Shown: piece by piece, positions 36,882 to 46,191 of the stretch
How positions within the stretch are numbered: the first letter of the stretch is position 1
Layout: each line of letters opens with the position of its first letter
Source of the DNA: Comamonadaceae bacterium PBBC1
Lineage (GTDB): Bacteria > Pseudomonadota > Gammaproteobacteria > Burkholderiales > Burkholderiaceae_C
Direction of reading: 5' to 3'
Length of the DNA: 64,000 bases
NCBI GenBank assembly: GCA_002256145.1
Contig: NKIP01000017.1
Location: 1 to 64,000 of the forward strand
Program-made: the position numbers and the translations under genes
The notes under the pieces: model-generated
The model's input: only the letters and a program-made list of their open reading frames with translations
Told to the model about the DNA's origin: nothing
The model's database searches: none

Positions 36882-37909
36882 GCTGCTTCCTTCATCTGAC
36901 GTTGCTGTTGTTTTTTGGCGTGGGCCAGGGCCGCTTCGCGCACCCAGGCACCGTCGTTCCAGGCCTTGACGCGGGCACCCAAGCGTTCTTTGTTGCAGGG
37001 TCCGTTGCCGTTCACGGTGGCCCAGAACTCGTCCCAGTCGATCTGGCCGTAGTCGTGGGCTTGACGCGCTTCGTTCCACTTCAGGTCCGGGTCGGGCAGG
37101 GTCACGCCCAACACTTTGGCTTGGGGCACGGTCGCGTCTACAAATTTTTGGCGCAAGTCGTCGTTGCTGATGCGCTTGATGCCCCAGCGCATGCCTTGTG
37201 CGCTGTTGGGGCTGTCGGCGTCGGGCGGGCCAAACATGGCCAAGCATTTCCACCACCAGCGGTTCACGGCGTCCTGCACCATGGCTTTTTGCTCAGCCGT
37301 GCCTTGCATCATGACCAAGAGGGCTTCGTAGCCTTGGCGCTGGTGGAAGGACTCTTCCTTGCACACCCGCACCATGGCGCGGGCGTAGGGGCCATACGAG
37401 CAGCGGCACAGGGGCACCTGGTTCATGATGGCCGCGCCATCGACCAGCCAGCCCACCACACCCACATCGGCCCAGTTGAGCGTGGGGTAGTTAAAGATGG
37501 AACTGTATTTGGCTTTGCCGGTGTGCAGGGCGTCCAGCATCTGGTCGCGGCTGGTGCCCAGGGTTTCGGCGGCGCTGTAGAGGTACAGGCCGTGGCCGCC
37601 TTCGTCTTGCACCTTGGCGATCAGGATGGCCTTGCGCTTGAGGCTCGGGGCGCGGCTGATCCAGTTGCCTTCGGGCAGCATGCCCACGATTTCGCTGTGG
37701 GCGTGCTGGCTGATTTGGCGCACCAGGGTTTTGCGGTAGGCCTCTGGCATCCACTCGCGGGGTTCGATGCGGCCATCGGCATCGATGCGGGCGTCAAAGG
37801 CCGCTTGAAGGGCGGCGTCTTGAGCGCTCAGGGCTTTGGGGACGGCCTTCAGGCCGGTTGATTTGGCTTCCTCGGATGAGTCCGGGACGCTGAAAGATTG
37901 CGTGTACAT
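36878..37909 (-). CDS. paaA: Phenylacetyl-CoA epoxidase catalytic subunit PaaA
   Basis: Di-iron catalytic subunit (343 residues) that epoxidises phenylacetyl-CoA. Carboxylate/His ligands lie in [13 protein letters not shown] and [13 protein letters not shown], typical of bacterial multicomponent monooxygenases. I use the ATG of MYTQSFSV, which has GGAGAAG just upstream; a TTG six codons earlier is unlikely. First gene of paaABCDE, 56 bp downstream of a 28-bp palindrome. The rest of the pathway (paaF-K) is not in this window. Confidence 0.97.
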   Translation of the reverse strand: MYTQSFSVPDSSEEAKSTGLKAVPKALSAQDAALQAAFDARIDADGRIEPREWMPEAYRKTLVRQISQHAHSEIVGMLPEGNWISRAPSLKRKAILIAKVQDEGGHGLYLYSAAETLGTSRDQMLDALHTGKAKYSSIFNYPTLNWADVGVVGWLVDGAAIMNQVPLCRCSYGPYARAMVRVCKEESFHQRQGYEALLVMMQGTAEQKAMVQDAVNRWWWKCLAMFGPPDADSPNSAQGMRWGIKRISNDDLRQKFVDATVPQAKVLGVTLPDPDLKWNEARQAHDYGQIDWDEFWATVNGNGPCNKERLGARVKAWNDGAWVREAALAHAKKQQQRQMKEAA

Positions 37910-37965
37910 GGGCTTCTCCCGCGCCAAACAGGATGGGATGATCGAGGCGCGGATGCCAGTATACC

Positions 37966-37993
37966 AATTAACCGACCGTTCGGTCGGTTAATT
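37966..37993. promoter_or_regulatory. TetR-type operator (PaaR-like) of the paa operon
   Basis: Thirteen-base arms AATTAACCGACCG and CGGTCGGTTAATT, separated by TT, form a perfect 28-bp dyad upstream of paaA. TetR-family PaaR regulators are known to control paa genes in other bacteria, and this type of ACCGACCG/CGGTCGGT site is consistent with such a repressor responding to phenylacetyl-CoA. No paaR gene is in the window. Confidence 0.8.
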
Positions 37994-38067
37994 TGAATCC
38001 TTCATCATCAGGGTTTGCACTTATTTTTGCGTTGAGCACTGAACTCAGCACACGTCACGCTGAACGC

Positions 38068-38955
38068 TCAAGACGACTCCACAGCCCAATTTTTGCCAGA
38101 CCCACGCGCCAAAGCTGGCCCCACCACGTCCAATGCCTTGCGGATCTGGTCTTTCAGGGTGAAAGGCGGGTTGATGACGAACATGCCACTGGCCACCAGG
38201 CCGCCTTCGTCGCCGGGACCTCGGCCAATCGCTAACGTGGCATTGAGCCAGGGCTTTTGAGACTGATTCGCCAAAGTGCGCAGGCGTTTGGGCAGGTCGT
38301 GTGCCTCGGGGCGCGGAATGATCGGGTACCAAACCAAATAAGTGCCTGTGGAAAAGCGCTTGAGGTATTCCTGGATGACACTGGCGACCTTGCTGTAATC
38401 CGACTTGATCTCGTAGCTCGGGTCGATCAACACCATGGCCCGCTTGGAGCCTGTGGCCGATGGCGGTGGCGGTAGCAGCTTTTTGAGGGCCTCAAAGCCG
38501 TCTTCGCGGCTCACCGTGACCGTGCGTCCGGCTTCGAGCTGGGCGATGTTGGACATCAGGGCTTTGCTGTCGGTGGGGTGCAACTCGAACAGCCGCAAGC
38601 GGTCGCGCGATGCGTGGCGCATCAGGCGTTGCATCAAAAAGGGCGAGCCGGGGTAGATCTTGGCTTGCCCGTTGGGGTTGAAGCTGGCGATCTGTTCAAG
38701 GTAGTCTTGAACGGGCTCGGGCAGACTGTCGAGCTTTTCTGCTGCGGCCAGTAGTTTGAAGAGGCCGTCCTCGGCTTCGGCACCTTTTTGCGAATAATCA
38801 CCGTCCAGGCGGTACAAACCGGCCCCAGCGTGGGTGTCAATGAGGGTGATGCCGGCCTCTTTTTGCATGAGGTGGCGCATGGTGGCAAGCAAGGTGATGT
38901 GTTTGAGCACATCGGCATGGTTGCCTGCGTGGAAAGCGTGTCGGTAACTGAACAT
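38068..38955 (-). CDS. rlmJ: 23S rRNA (adenine(2030)-N6)-methyltransferase RlmJ
   Basis: Methylates A2030 of 23S rRNA. The 295-residue protein begins MFSYRHAFHAGNHADVLKH, the family's diagnostic start, then the SAM-binding TLIDTHAGAGLYRLDGDY and the catalytic IDPSYE (D-P-[PS]-Y type). An in-frame ATG at 39141 would run through the rplM promoter and is rejected. Divergent from rplM. Confidence 0.94.
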   Translation of the reverse strand: MFSYRHAFHAGNHADVLKHITLLATMRHLMQKEAGITLIDTHAGAGLYRLDGDYSQKGAEAEDGLFKLLAAAEKLDSLPEPVQDYLEQIASFNPNGQAKIYPGSPFLMQRLMRHASRDRLRLFELHPTDSKALMSNIAQLEAGRTVTVSREDGFEALKKLLPPPPSATGSKRAMVLIDPSYEIKSDYSKVASVIQEYLKRFSTGTYLVWYPIIPRPEAHDLPKRLRTLANQSQKPWLNATLAIGRGPGDEGGLVASGMFVINPPFTLKDQIRKALDVVGPALARGSGKNWAVESS

Positions 38956-38999
38956 GCGTCGATGGTAACCAATAACGCCCGCAAGTCCTTGATTTTTCG

Positions 39000-39005
39000 T
39001 ATAAT
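39000..39005 (+). promoter_or_regulatory. -10 box of the probable rplM promoter
   Basis: A consensus TATAAT lies 148 bp upstream of rplM and 45 bp upstream of the divergent rlmJ start. No good TTGACA-like -35 is found at normal spacing, so the promoter call is tentative. The long leader (about 140 nt) could hold ribosomal-protein autoregulation. Confidence 0.45.
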
Positions 39006-39152
39006 AGAAGGCTTCGCAGCGATTTTGTGGCCCCGCGGCGAAGACGCCCAGACCTGAAAAGGTCCAAGCAATCTCCCACCTAAGAGGTTCCCAACAGAGG
39101 AACACCGACCGTGGAAAAGGGCCCGACAAACCTTTCTTCAAAGAGAAAACTC

Positions 39153-39584
39153 ATGACAACTACTTTCAGCGCCAAACCCGCTGAGGTCGTGCACGAGTGG
39201 TTTGTGATTGACGCGACCGACAAGGTCCTCGGACGAGTAGCCAGCGAAGTTGCTCTCCGTTTGCGCGGCAAACACAAGGCCATTTACACACCTCACGTCG
39301 ACACCGGTGACTTCATCGTCATCATCAATGCTGCCCAGCTCAAAGTGACGGGCACCAAGACCATCGACAAAGTGTATTACCGTCACTCGGGCTATCCCGG
39401 CGGTATCACTGCAACCAACTTCCGCGACATGCAAGCCAAGCACCCTGGCCGCGCACTCGAGAAGGCTGTCAAGGGCATGCTGCCCAAGGGCCCACTCGGA
39501 TACGCCATGATCAAGAAACTCAAGGTGTATGGCGGCGCAGAGCACCCACACACCGCCCAACAGCCTAAAGTGCTGGACATCTAA
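39153..39584 (+). CDS. rplM: 50S ribosomal protein L13
   Basis: Early-assembling large-subunit protein, 143 residues. Recognised from [38 protein letters not shown] and [16 protein letters not shown] [19 protein letters not shown]. The ATG at 39153 follows AAAGAGA. rpsI lies 11 bp downstream; rplM-rpsI is the universal pair. Confidence 0.99.
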   Translation: MTTTFSAKPAEVVHEWFVIDATDKVLGRVASEVALRLRGKHKAIYTPHVDTGDFIVIINAAQLKVTGTKTIDKVYYRHSGYPGGITATNFRDMQAKHPGRALEKAVKGMLPKGPLGYAMIKKLKVYGGAEHPHTAQQPKVLDI

Positions 39585-39595
39585 GGAGCCTTGAG

Positions 39596-39988
39596 ATGAT
39601 TGGTGAATGGAACAATGGCACAGGCCGTCGCAAATCCAGCGTCGCCCGCGTGTTTCTGAAAAAAGGCACTGGCAAGATCACGGTCAACGGCAAGGACATC
39701 CAAGCCTACTTTGGCCGCGAGACTTCGATCATGATCGCCAAGCAACCCCTCATGTTGACCAACCATGCCGAAACTTTCGACATCATGATCAACGTGCACG
39801 GCGGTGGCGAATCCGGTCAAGCCGGCGCATCGCGCCACGGCATCACCCGCGCCCTGATTGACTACGATGCTTCGCTCAAGCCTATGCTGAGCCAAGCTGG
39901 TTTTGTCACTCGCGATGCCCGTGAAGTCGAACGTAAAAAGGTTGGCTTGCACTCCGCTCGTCGCCGCAAGCAGTTCTCGAAGCGTTAA
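39596..39988 (+). CDS. rpsI: 30S ribosomal protein S9
   Basis: Small-subunit protein of 130 residues whose basic C-terminal tail (RRRKQFSKR) reaches the P-site tRNA. Also visible: [38 protein letters not shown]. An AAGGAG-type ribosome site precedes the ATG. A strong terminator follows 20 bp after the stop. Confidence 0.99.
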   Translation: MIGEWNNGTGRRKSSVARVFLKKGTGKITVNGKDIQAYFGRETSIMIAKQPLMLTNHAETFDIMINVHGGGESGQAGASRHGITRALIDYDASLKPMLSQAGFVTRDAREVERKKVGLHSARRRKQFSKR

Positions 39989-40008
39989 TCTGCTTTGCCT
40001 GTTTGGCC

Positions 40009-40045
40009 AAAAAGCCGCTCCGGTTCGCCGAAGCGGCTTTTTGTT
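40009..40045 (+). terminator. Rho-independent terminator of rplM-rpsI
   Basis: AAAAAGCCGCT / AGCGGCTTTTT, an 11-bp stem with a 12-nt GC-rich loop, followed by TTTTTG. Classic intrinsic terminator placed directly after rpsI. Confidence 0.9.
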
Positions 40046-40156
40046 TGGGCGCTTGAGATTGGAAAAGCCCATGAGCCCAGTAGCGTTACTGGATTGGCTG
40101 GGCGGTAATTCCCGACCAGCGCGCTATACTATTTGGCATTGAACCGGAGAAACCCC

Positions 40157-40522
40157 ATGAGCGCTCTTGCTGAAAATATCCAGACCGAAATGCCCGAACC
40201 GATTGTCTTCACCGACAGCGCAGCCGCCAAGGTGGCCGACCTGATCGCCGAAGAGGGCAATCCTGATTTGAAGCTGCGCGTGTTTGTCCAAGGTGGCGGC
40301 TGCTCGGGCTTCCAGTATGGCTTCACCTTCGATGAAATCACCAACGAAGACGACACGACCATGAGCAAAAATGGCGTTTCTTTGCTGATCGACGCCATGA
40401 GCTACCAGTACCTGATTGGTGCCGAGATCGATTACAAAGAAGACCTGCAGGGTGCTCAGTTCGTGATCAAGAACCCGAACGCCACATCGACTTGCGGCTG
40501 CGGTTCTTCTTTCTCGACTTGA
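40157..40522 (+). CDS. erpA: Iron-sulfur cluster insertion protein ErpA
   Basis: A-type carrier of 121 residues that delivers Fe-S clusters to isoprenoid-synthesis and other apoproteins. The three conserved Cys are in [11 protein letters not shown] and STCGCGSSF. The start follows CCGGAG. A TATACT 27 bp upstream may be the -10 box. It is convergent with anmK, 33 bp apart. Confidence 0.97.
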   Translation: MSALAENIQTEMPEPIVFTDSAAAKVADLIAEEGNPDLKLRVFVQGGGCSGFQYGFTFDEITNEDDTTMSKNGVSLLIDAMSYQYLIGAEIDYKEDLQGAQFVIKNPNATSTCGCGSSFST

Positions 40523-40555
40523 TTTTCAGACTGGGCCAGCTGGGCTGGACCTGCA

Positions 40556-41692
40556 TCAACGGGGGTAGATGGCCCCCAAGACACGGGCGCCTCGGGCGCC
40601 CGTGACGCTTGGCAAGCTGGAAGTTTCGCGCCGTACCGTTTTGAACGCGAGCCAAGCAAAAGCGGCAGCTTCCACTTGCAAAGGGGGTAAGCCCCGAACT
40701 TGGCTGTTGGTCACCTGAAGACCCGGCAGATGATGGGCCAAACGGCGCATGAGTTGCTCGTTCAAAGCCCCGCCGCCACACACAATCAGCTCTCGGGCCA
40801 AAGGAGCCTGATGCTGAATGTCATGGACACAGGCCATGGCCGTGAATTCGGTCAAGGTGGCTTGAATGTCCTGAGCCCTGTAGCCGTCGATGGGCAAGCG
40901 TGTTTTCAACCAAGCCGGGTTGAACAGGTCTCGACCTGTGCTTTTCGGGGGCAAGCGTTGCAAAAAGGGTTCCGCCATCAAGGTGGCCAACAAATCAGGG
41001 TTAACAATTCCCGTGGCCGACCAAGCACCCTTGTGGTCAAAGGATGCGCCTGTGTGGATGGAACACCAGTAATCCATGAGTGCATTTCCCGGTCCACAGT
41101 CCCAGCCGAGAACAGACCCATCAGGATGAAGCACACTCAAGTTGGCAATGCCGCCGATGTTGAGCACGGCGACAGTGGTGTCACTTTGTCCAAAAACACC
41201 GTGGTGAAAAGCTGGAACCAAGGGGGCTCCTTGACCACCCGCTGAAAGATCCCGGTTGCGAAAATCGCAGACCACGTCCATGCCCGTGAGTTCGGCGAGC
41301 AAAGAAGGGTTGATCAGCTGAATGGTGTAGCCCACCGCGGCTTGTTGCGTTGCCGGATCACCATCGAACTCGAGAGGTCTGTGGCGCACAGTTTGTCCGT
41401 GTGCACCCAAAGCTGTGATGTCACTGGGTGTGAGTTGTGTCTGGGCGAGCAAATCATGGGCCACTTGAGCGTAATGGCGCGAAATACCGTTGCCTGCGAG
41501 CGCAGCTCGGTGAAGTTCATCAGGACCGCTTTCATTGAGTTGCATCAAGAGGTCTCGGAAAGCAGGCGCAAATGGCACAAAAGAATGGGCCAGCACACGC
41601 AGTTGACCCGATGGCTCAATCTGGGCTGCTACACCATCCACGCCGTCCAAAGATGTACCGGACATCATGCCCATGAAAATGGTTGGGATCAT
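40556..41692 (-). CDS. anmK: Anhydro-N-acetylmuramic acid kinase
   Basis: Phosphorylates and opens 1,6-anhydro-MurNAc recovered from peptidoglycan turnover. The 378-residue ASKHA-fold protein starts IPTIFMGMMSGTSLDGVDGV, with LGAHGQTVRHRP, VLNIGGIANLS and WDCGPGNALMDYW in order, then VCGGGALNEQL. It lies downstream of an M23 peptidase gene, with a terminator between, so cell-wall genes are grouped but separately transcribed. Confidence 0.97.
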   Translation of the reverse strand: MIPTIFMGMMSGTSLDGVDGVAAQIEPSGQLRVLAHSFVPFAPAFRDLLMQLNESGPDELHRAALAGNGISRHYAQVAHDLLAQTQLTPSDITALGAHGQTVRHRPLEFDGDPATQQAAVGYTIQLINPSLLAELTGMDVVCDFRNRDLSAGGQGAPLVPAFHHGVFGQSDTTVAVLNIGGIANLSVLHPDGSVLGWDCGPGNALMDYWCSIHTGASFDHKGAWSATGIVNPDLLATLMAEPFLQRLPPKSTGRDLFNPAWLKTRLPIDGYRAQDIQATLTEFTAMACVHDIQHQAPLARELIVCGGGALNEQLMRRLAHHLPGLQVTNSQVRGLPPLQVEAAAFAWLAFKTVRRETSSLPSVTGARGARVLGAIYPR

Positions 41693-41745
41693 TGGGAAAA
41701 TAAGAGCAGGGATTGTGCAAGAACGGGCGTTCGTGGTGGTGCATC

Positions 41746-41770
41746 AAAAAAGGGCCTTGCGGCCCTTTTA
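41746..41770 (-). terminator. Rho-independent terminator of the M23 peptidase gene
   Basis: On the minus strand, AAAAGGGCC, loop GCAA, GGCCCTTTTTT. The hairpin starts inside the stop codon region of the peptidase gene and ends in six U. Strong intrinsic terminator. Confidence 0.88.
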
Positions 41771-43234
41771 CTGGATGTTGCTTTCGCGCATTTGAGCTGC
41801 AGCCTGTAGCTGCATTCGCGCCTGAGTGACCAAGGTGTTAAAGCGGGGTTTTTCAGCTGGGCCGATGGGTGTGCTTTGCGCCATTTGAATGATCTTTTGA
41901 GGATCAACGTGAACACCGCCAACTCGGAATTCAAAGTGCAGATGTGGACCCGTGGACCAGCCTGTGGAGCCCACAGCACCCACCACTTGACCCTTTTGAA
42001 CAGTTTGGCCTTTTTTGACCTGTATGCGGCTGAGGTGAGCGTAAACGGTCGAATGGTTGCCGCCGTGATTCACAATCACCATATTGCCGTACCCGCCCTG
42101 AACGCCAGCAAATTCGACAACACCATCACCAACGGATTGAGCGGGTGTGCCTGTGGGGGCAGCATAATCCACACCTTGGTGCGCACGCATGGTCTGAAAA
42201 ATAGGGTGTAGACGCATGCTGAAACCACTGGTTGTTCTGGAAAAAGCCAGCGGTGCAGCCAAATACGCACGGCTCAGGCTTTTGCCTTCCATGTCGTAGT
42301 AACTTCCTTTTTGACCGGGCTCCTGAAACCAGACTGCTTCAAATTGCTGGTTGTCGTTGGTGAACTCTGCACTGAGTACGCGCCCTGTTCGCAAAGGCTC
42401 ACCATCGGCTTCCAAAACTTCATAAACAACTGAAAAGCGTGCACCTTTGCGCAATGTTCGGTGAAAGTCGATTTGGTTCGAGAAAATTTGTGTCAATTGG
42501 TTGATCACGGCATCGGGCAGTCGCGCTTCATCGGCAGCGTCGTACAAGGATCGAGCCACAGTGCCACCGGTCATGCGCAGACTGGTGTTCATGGGAGACG
42601 CTTCTAGAGCGGCCTCGAGACCTTGAGGGGTGCGCTTGATGACCAAGCGTTGAAAAAAGGTGTCGTTTTCGTTCTTCAGCCAACGAACGCGCAAGCTGCG
42701 CAATTGTTGATCGCTGTTGACCTCCGCTGAAACAGAACGACCGGCTTGTTGAAGTGCAAGTTTCGCCAGCGGGTTTTTACGCAAAAAGGCAGCTGTTTCA
42801 GGGTCCACCAAACCCAAACGGCGCAGCAAGTTTTCAGGGGTGTCGGCGGAGCGTGTGGTGTCGGTGCGGGTCAGTTGGAGATCTACCAAATCAAGCGATG
42901 CGGCTTGAGCCTGAATGTGGGCAATGTCAACAGGCGTGGTGATGTTGACCACAGGCAGATCTGAAATGTCTGGCCCCAAGTTGGCGACTGCAAATGCACC
43001 TCCGCCACCAGCAATAAGCAAGGAAGCCAAGCTGGCCATCAGTGTTTTGGGGTATCGGGTGATCCCACGTCTTAAGGCATCAAAAGCACCTGTCAAAAAC
43101 GGGTGTTGACCATCGACCCAATCGAGCAAGCGTTGCACAGCCAAAAGCACAGCACCCAAAAAAGCAGTGCAAACAAACAAAAAAGCAACAAGCAACGAGG
43201 TCAGCCGAGACTGAAGAGCAATTAAAAAGGACAT
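41768..43234 (-). CDS. M23-family peptidoglycan endopeptidase
   Basis: Membrane-anchored, periplasmic zinc metallopeptidase that cleaves peptidoglycan cross-links (MepM-like). An N-terminal helix (SLLVAFLFVCTAFLGAVLLA), a second hydrophobic segment (LMASLASLLIAGGGGAFAVA), a central domain, then the peptidase with HxxxD (HQGVDYAAPTG) and HLHFE (TGPHLHFEFRVGG). The start is uncertain: the open frame extends to an ATG at 43384 that overlaps divergent tyrS; I use the internal ATG at 43234, giving 488 residues. Confidence 0.9.
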   Translation of the reverse strand: MSFLIALQSRLTSLLVAFLFVCTAFLGAVLLAVQRLLDWVDGQHPFLTGAFDALRRGITRYPKTLMASLASLLIAGGGGAFAVANLGPDISDLPVVNITTPVDIAHIQAQAASLDLVDLQLTRTDTTRSADTPENLLRRLGLVDPETAAFLRKNPLAKLALQQAGRSVSAEVNSDQQLRSLRVRWLKNENDTFFQRLVIKRTPQGLEAALEASPMNTSLRMTGGTVARSLYDAADEARLPDAVINQLTQIFSNQIDFHRTLRKGARFSVVYEVLEADGEPLRTGRVLSAEFTNDNQQFEAVWFQEPGQKGSYYDMEGKSLSRAYLAAPLAFSRTTSGFSMRLHPIFQTMRAHQGVDYAAPTGTPAQSVGDGVVEFAGVQGGYGNMVIVNHGGNHSTVYAHLSRIQVKKGQTVQKGQVVGAVGSTGWSTGPHLHFEFRVGGVHVDPQKIIQMAQSTPIGPAEKPRFNTLVTQARMQLQAAAQMRESNIQ

Positions 43235-43375
43235 CAATTTTGCGATGTTGGCAGCCACCGTGAATAACAAAGATGGGCTGGTAAAAGGGCGGACAATGGC
43301 CGCCTCTAAAATAAGCGACTTTGACGATGGCCCATTGTAGTGGGCCACCGCTTTTTGACGCCAGAAAAAACCCTT

Positions 43376-44608
43376 ATGAATCAAGCGCTTGTTACAAAAT
43401 TCCCGTTAACTGATTCGGTGGTGAATGCTTTAGAAGTCACTTTGAGGGGCTGCGAAGAGTTGATTCCCAAAGAGGACTGGTTGCAAAAGCTCGCCAAATC
43501 GGAAGCTACCGGCGTTCCCTTGCGCATCAAGTTGGGTTTGGACCCCACGGCACCGGACATCCACATCGGTCACACCGTGGTGCTCAACAAGATGCGGCAA
43601 CTTCAGGATTTGGGGCATCAGGTCATCTTTTTAATTGGTGACTTCACCAGCTTGATTGGTGACCCATCGGGCCGCAACAGCACCCGCCCGCCGCTCACGA
43701 CAGAACAAATCAAGCTCAATGCCGAGACGTATTACAAACAAGCCAGTTTGGTGCTGGACCCGTCCAAAACAGAAATTCGCTACAACAGCGAGTGGAGTCT
43801 GCCCTTGGGCTCCATGGGCATGATCCAGCTGGCGGCCAAGTACACCGTGGCGCGCATGATGGAGCGCAACGACTTCCATGACCGCTTCAAGGCTGGCACT
43901 CCGATTTCGGTGCACGAGTTCCTGTACCCGCTGATGCAGGGTTACGACTCGGTCGCGCTCAAAAGTGACCTGGAGTTGGGTGGCACCGACCAGAAGTTCA
44001 ACCTGCTGATGGGCCGCCACCTGCAGGCCGAGTATGGCCAGGAGCCGCAGTGCATCTTGACCATGCCGCTGCTCGAAGGCCTGGACGGGGTGGACAAGAT
44101 GTCCAAGTCCAAGAACAACTACATCGGCATCAGCGAAGAGCCCAACACCATGTTCGCCAAGGTGCTGAGCATTTCAGACACCTTGATGTGGCGCTGGTAC
44201 ACCTTGTTGTCATTCAAGTCGATGGCCGAGATCGAGGCGCTGAAAAAGGAAGTCGAAGGCGGGCGCAACCCCAAGGACGCCAAGGTCATGCTGGCCAAGG
44301 AAATCACCGCGCGTTTTCACAGCGCCGCTGCGGCCGATGCGGCCGAGCAGGATTTCATCAACCGCAGCAAAGGCGGTGTGCCCGATGACATCCCTGAAGT
44401 GTCTTTGTCAGGTGCGCCCATGGGCATTGGGGCTTTGCTCAAATCGGCGGGCCTGGCCCCGTCGACCACCGAAGCTGGACGCTTGGTCGACGGCGGCGGT
44501 GTGCGTGTGGACTCCAGCGTGGTCAGTGACAAGGGCCTGAAACTCGAAGCGGGCACTTACGTGGTGCAGGTGGGTAAGCGCAAGTTTGCCAAGGTGACGC
44601 TGGCTTGA
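43376..44608 (+). CDS. tyrS: Tyrosine-tRNA ligase
   Basis: Class I aminoacyl-tRNA synthetase charging tRNA-Tyr. The 410-residue protein has the HIGH motif ([13 protein letters not shown], about residue 63), KMSKS ([13 protein letters not shown]), and a C-terminal S4 RNA-binding domain ([19 protein letters not shown]). The TyrZ-like HIGH and KMSKS versions suit the betaproteobacterial form. Divergent from the M23 peptidase gene. Confidence 0.98.
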   Translation: MNQALVTKFPLTDSVVNALEVTLRGCEELIPKEDWLQKLAKSEATGVPLRIKLGLDPTAPDIHIGHTVVLNKMRQLQDLGHQVIFLIGDFTSLIGDPSGRNSTRPPLTTEQIKLNAETYYKQASLVLDPSKTEIRYNSEWSLPLGSMGMIQLAAKYTVARMMERNDFHDRFKAGTPISVHEFLYPLMQGYDSVALKSDLELGGTDQKFNLLMGRHLQAEYGQEPQCILTMPLLEGLDGVDKMSKSKNNYIGISEEPNTMFAKVLSISDTLMWRWYTLLSFKSMAEIEALKKEVEGGRNPKDAKVMLAKEITARFHSAAAADAAEQDFINRSKGGVPDDIPEVSLSGAPMGIGALLKSAGLAPSTTEAGRLVDGGGVRVDSSVVSDKGLKLEAGTYVVQVGKRKFAKVTLA

Positions 44609-44657
44609 TCCTTTTTTTGTTCAGCGGCTGTTCATCCAAACAGCGTATCCTGAGCCC

Positions 44658-45584
44658 ATGAAAAATTTGGATTTCTGGATGACGCCCAAACGCATGCTGT
44701 GGGCTTCGGTGGTGGTGGCCTTGGTCACTATTGGTCTGAAAACTTTGGCATGGTGGTTGACCGACTCGGTGGGCCTGCTGTCGGACGCGATGGAGTCCCT
44801 GGTTAACCTGGCCAGCGCGATTTTTGGTCTGATGATGGTCACGGTGGCGGCCAGGCCTGCTGACGAAGAGCATCCCTACGGCCATCACAAAGCGGAATAT
44901 TTCTCTTCTGGGTTTGAAGGCATTTTGATCGTGGTGGCAGCACTTGGCATCATTTGGGCCGCAGCTCACCGGGTGTTTGACCCCCAGCCCATTGAACAAG
45001 TGGGCTTGGGCTTGGCCTTGTCAGTTGGCAGTTCAGCTTTGAATGGCTTGCTGGCTTGGTTGATGTTTCGTGCCGCCAAACAGCACCGTTCGCTGGCGCT
45101 GGAAGCCGACGCCCGGCACTTGGTGACCGATGTCTGGACCTCTGCGGGTGTGGTCATTGGCATTGGCTTGGTGGGTGTGACGGGTTGGTTGTGGCTGGAT
45201 GCGGTGGTGGCCATTGGCGTGGCCCTGAATATCTTGAAAGAAGGCTGGCACCTGATTTGGTTGTCTTCGCAAGGCCTGATGGACGAGGCTCTGGAGCCCG
45301 AGGTGTTGGCCGAAGTGCAAAAAGTTTTGGACGGCTTTGCACACCAGCGCGGCGAGACCGAGATCATCCGTTTTGACCACCTGAACACCCGCAAGGCTGG
45401 GCAGCGCCGTTTTGTGGACGTGCACATGCATATGCCCGCCAGCTGGACGCTGGGACGAGCCGCTGCTTTGCGCGCCAGCGTGGAGCAGGCACTGATGAGC
45501 GAGGTGCCCGGTTTGCGGGCCACCATCCAGCTTTTGCCCAGCGATGTGGAAGCGCACTTTGACGATGCGAGGGACTTGAAATGA
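44658..45584 (+). CDS. Cation diffusion facilitator (divalent metal exporter)
   Basis: A 308-residue inner-membrane proton/metal antiporter of the CDF family. Six hydrophobic helices; the transport site is built from [12 protein letters not shown] in helix 2 and [12 protein letters not shown] in helix 5 (D/H pattern seen in FieF/ZitB-type zinc-iron exporters). A cytoplasmic C-terminal domain has the metal-binding [21 protein letters not shown] is a typical family loop. Metal specificity not determined. Overlaps dtd by 4 bp (ATGA). Confidence 0.93.
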   Translation: MKNLDFWMTPKRMLWASVVVALVTIGLKTLAWWLTDSVGLLSDAMESLVNLASAIFGLMMVTVAARPADEEHPYGHHKAEYFSSGFEGILIVVAALGIIWAAAHRVFDPQPIEQVGLGLALSVGSSALNGLLAWLMFRAAKQHRSLALEADARHLVTDVWTSAGVVIGIGLVGVTGWLWLDAVVAIGVALNILKEGWHLIWLSSQGLMDEALEPEVLAEVQKVLDGFAHQRGETEIIRFDHLNTRKAGQRRFVDVHMHMPASWTLGRAAALRASVEQALMSEVPGLRATIQLLPSDVEAHFDDARDLK

Positions 45585-46024
45585 TCGCGGTGTTGCAAAG
45601 GGTGAGTGAAGCCAGTGTGCGGGTTGAGGGGGCGGTGATTGGCCAGATTGACGCGGGCTTGCTGGTGCTGCTGTGCGCCGAAAAAGGCGACACCGAGGCG
45701 GTGGCCGACAAGATGCTGGCCAAGATGCTCAAGCTGCGCATCTTCAGCGACGAGGCGGGCAAGATGAACCGGAGCGTGCAGGACGTGGGTGGAGGTTTGC
45801 TGGTGGTCAGCCAGTTCACCCTGGCCGCCGATGTGGCGGGGGGCAACCGCCCGAGCTTCACGCAGGCGGCGGCGCCCGAAGATGGTCGGCGCTTGTATGC
45901 GCACTTTGTGGCGCAGGCCCGAGCCGCGCACCCGGTGGTGCAGACGGGCCAGTTTGCGGCCGACATGAAGGTGTCGCTGGTCAATGACGGGCCGATCACC
46001 ATTCCGATGCGCATGAGCGCTTGA
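45581..46024 (+). CDS. dtd: D-aminoacyl-tRNA deacylase
   Basis: Removes D-amino acids wrongly loaded on tRNA, notably D-Tyr. The 147-residue protein has [17 protein letters not shown], the catalytic SQFTLAADV, and the chirality-proofreading cis-Pro motif [11 protein letters not shown]. Its position three genes from tyrS is functionally apt. ATG overlaps the CDF stop. Confidence 0.97.
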   Translation: MIAVLQRVSEASVRVEGAVIGQIDAGLLVLLCAEKGDTEAVADKMLAKMLKLRIFSDEAGKMNRSVQDVGGGLLVVSQFTLAADVAGGNRPSFTQAAAPEDGRRLYAHFVAQARAAHPVVQTGQFAADMKVSLVNDGPITIPMRMSA

Positions 46025-46062
46025 GTTTGTCCAGGTCGGTGTGTCAACCTGCGACCCGTCGT

Positions 46063-46133
46063 GTAGGTCGGAGCTTCAGCTCCGACAATGACCGCTTCGG
46101 TACAGATCCGCAGTGTGGCTGAAGCCACCGACC
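46063..46133. repeat. REP-like dispersed repeat, copy 3 (two-hairpin form)
   Basis: GTAG, GTCGGAGC-TTCA-GCTCCGAC, then about 30 nt, then GGCTGAAGCCACCGACC, a 17-base match to copy 1. The inner stem base pair differs from copy 2 (GGAGC/GCTCC against GGACC/GGTCC), a compensatory change. Lies between dtd and dbpA. Confidence 0.75.
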
Positions 46134-46191
46134 AGGCTGTGGACAAGCATGTCGCCGAGCAACCAGCATCACCGCCACCGATAATCGGTGC

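Noticed and set aside
40582..40604. 10-bp hairpin CACGGGCGCC/GGCGCCCGTG
   Set aside because: It lies inside the 3' coding end of anmK with no U run; probably coding-sequence coincidence.
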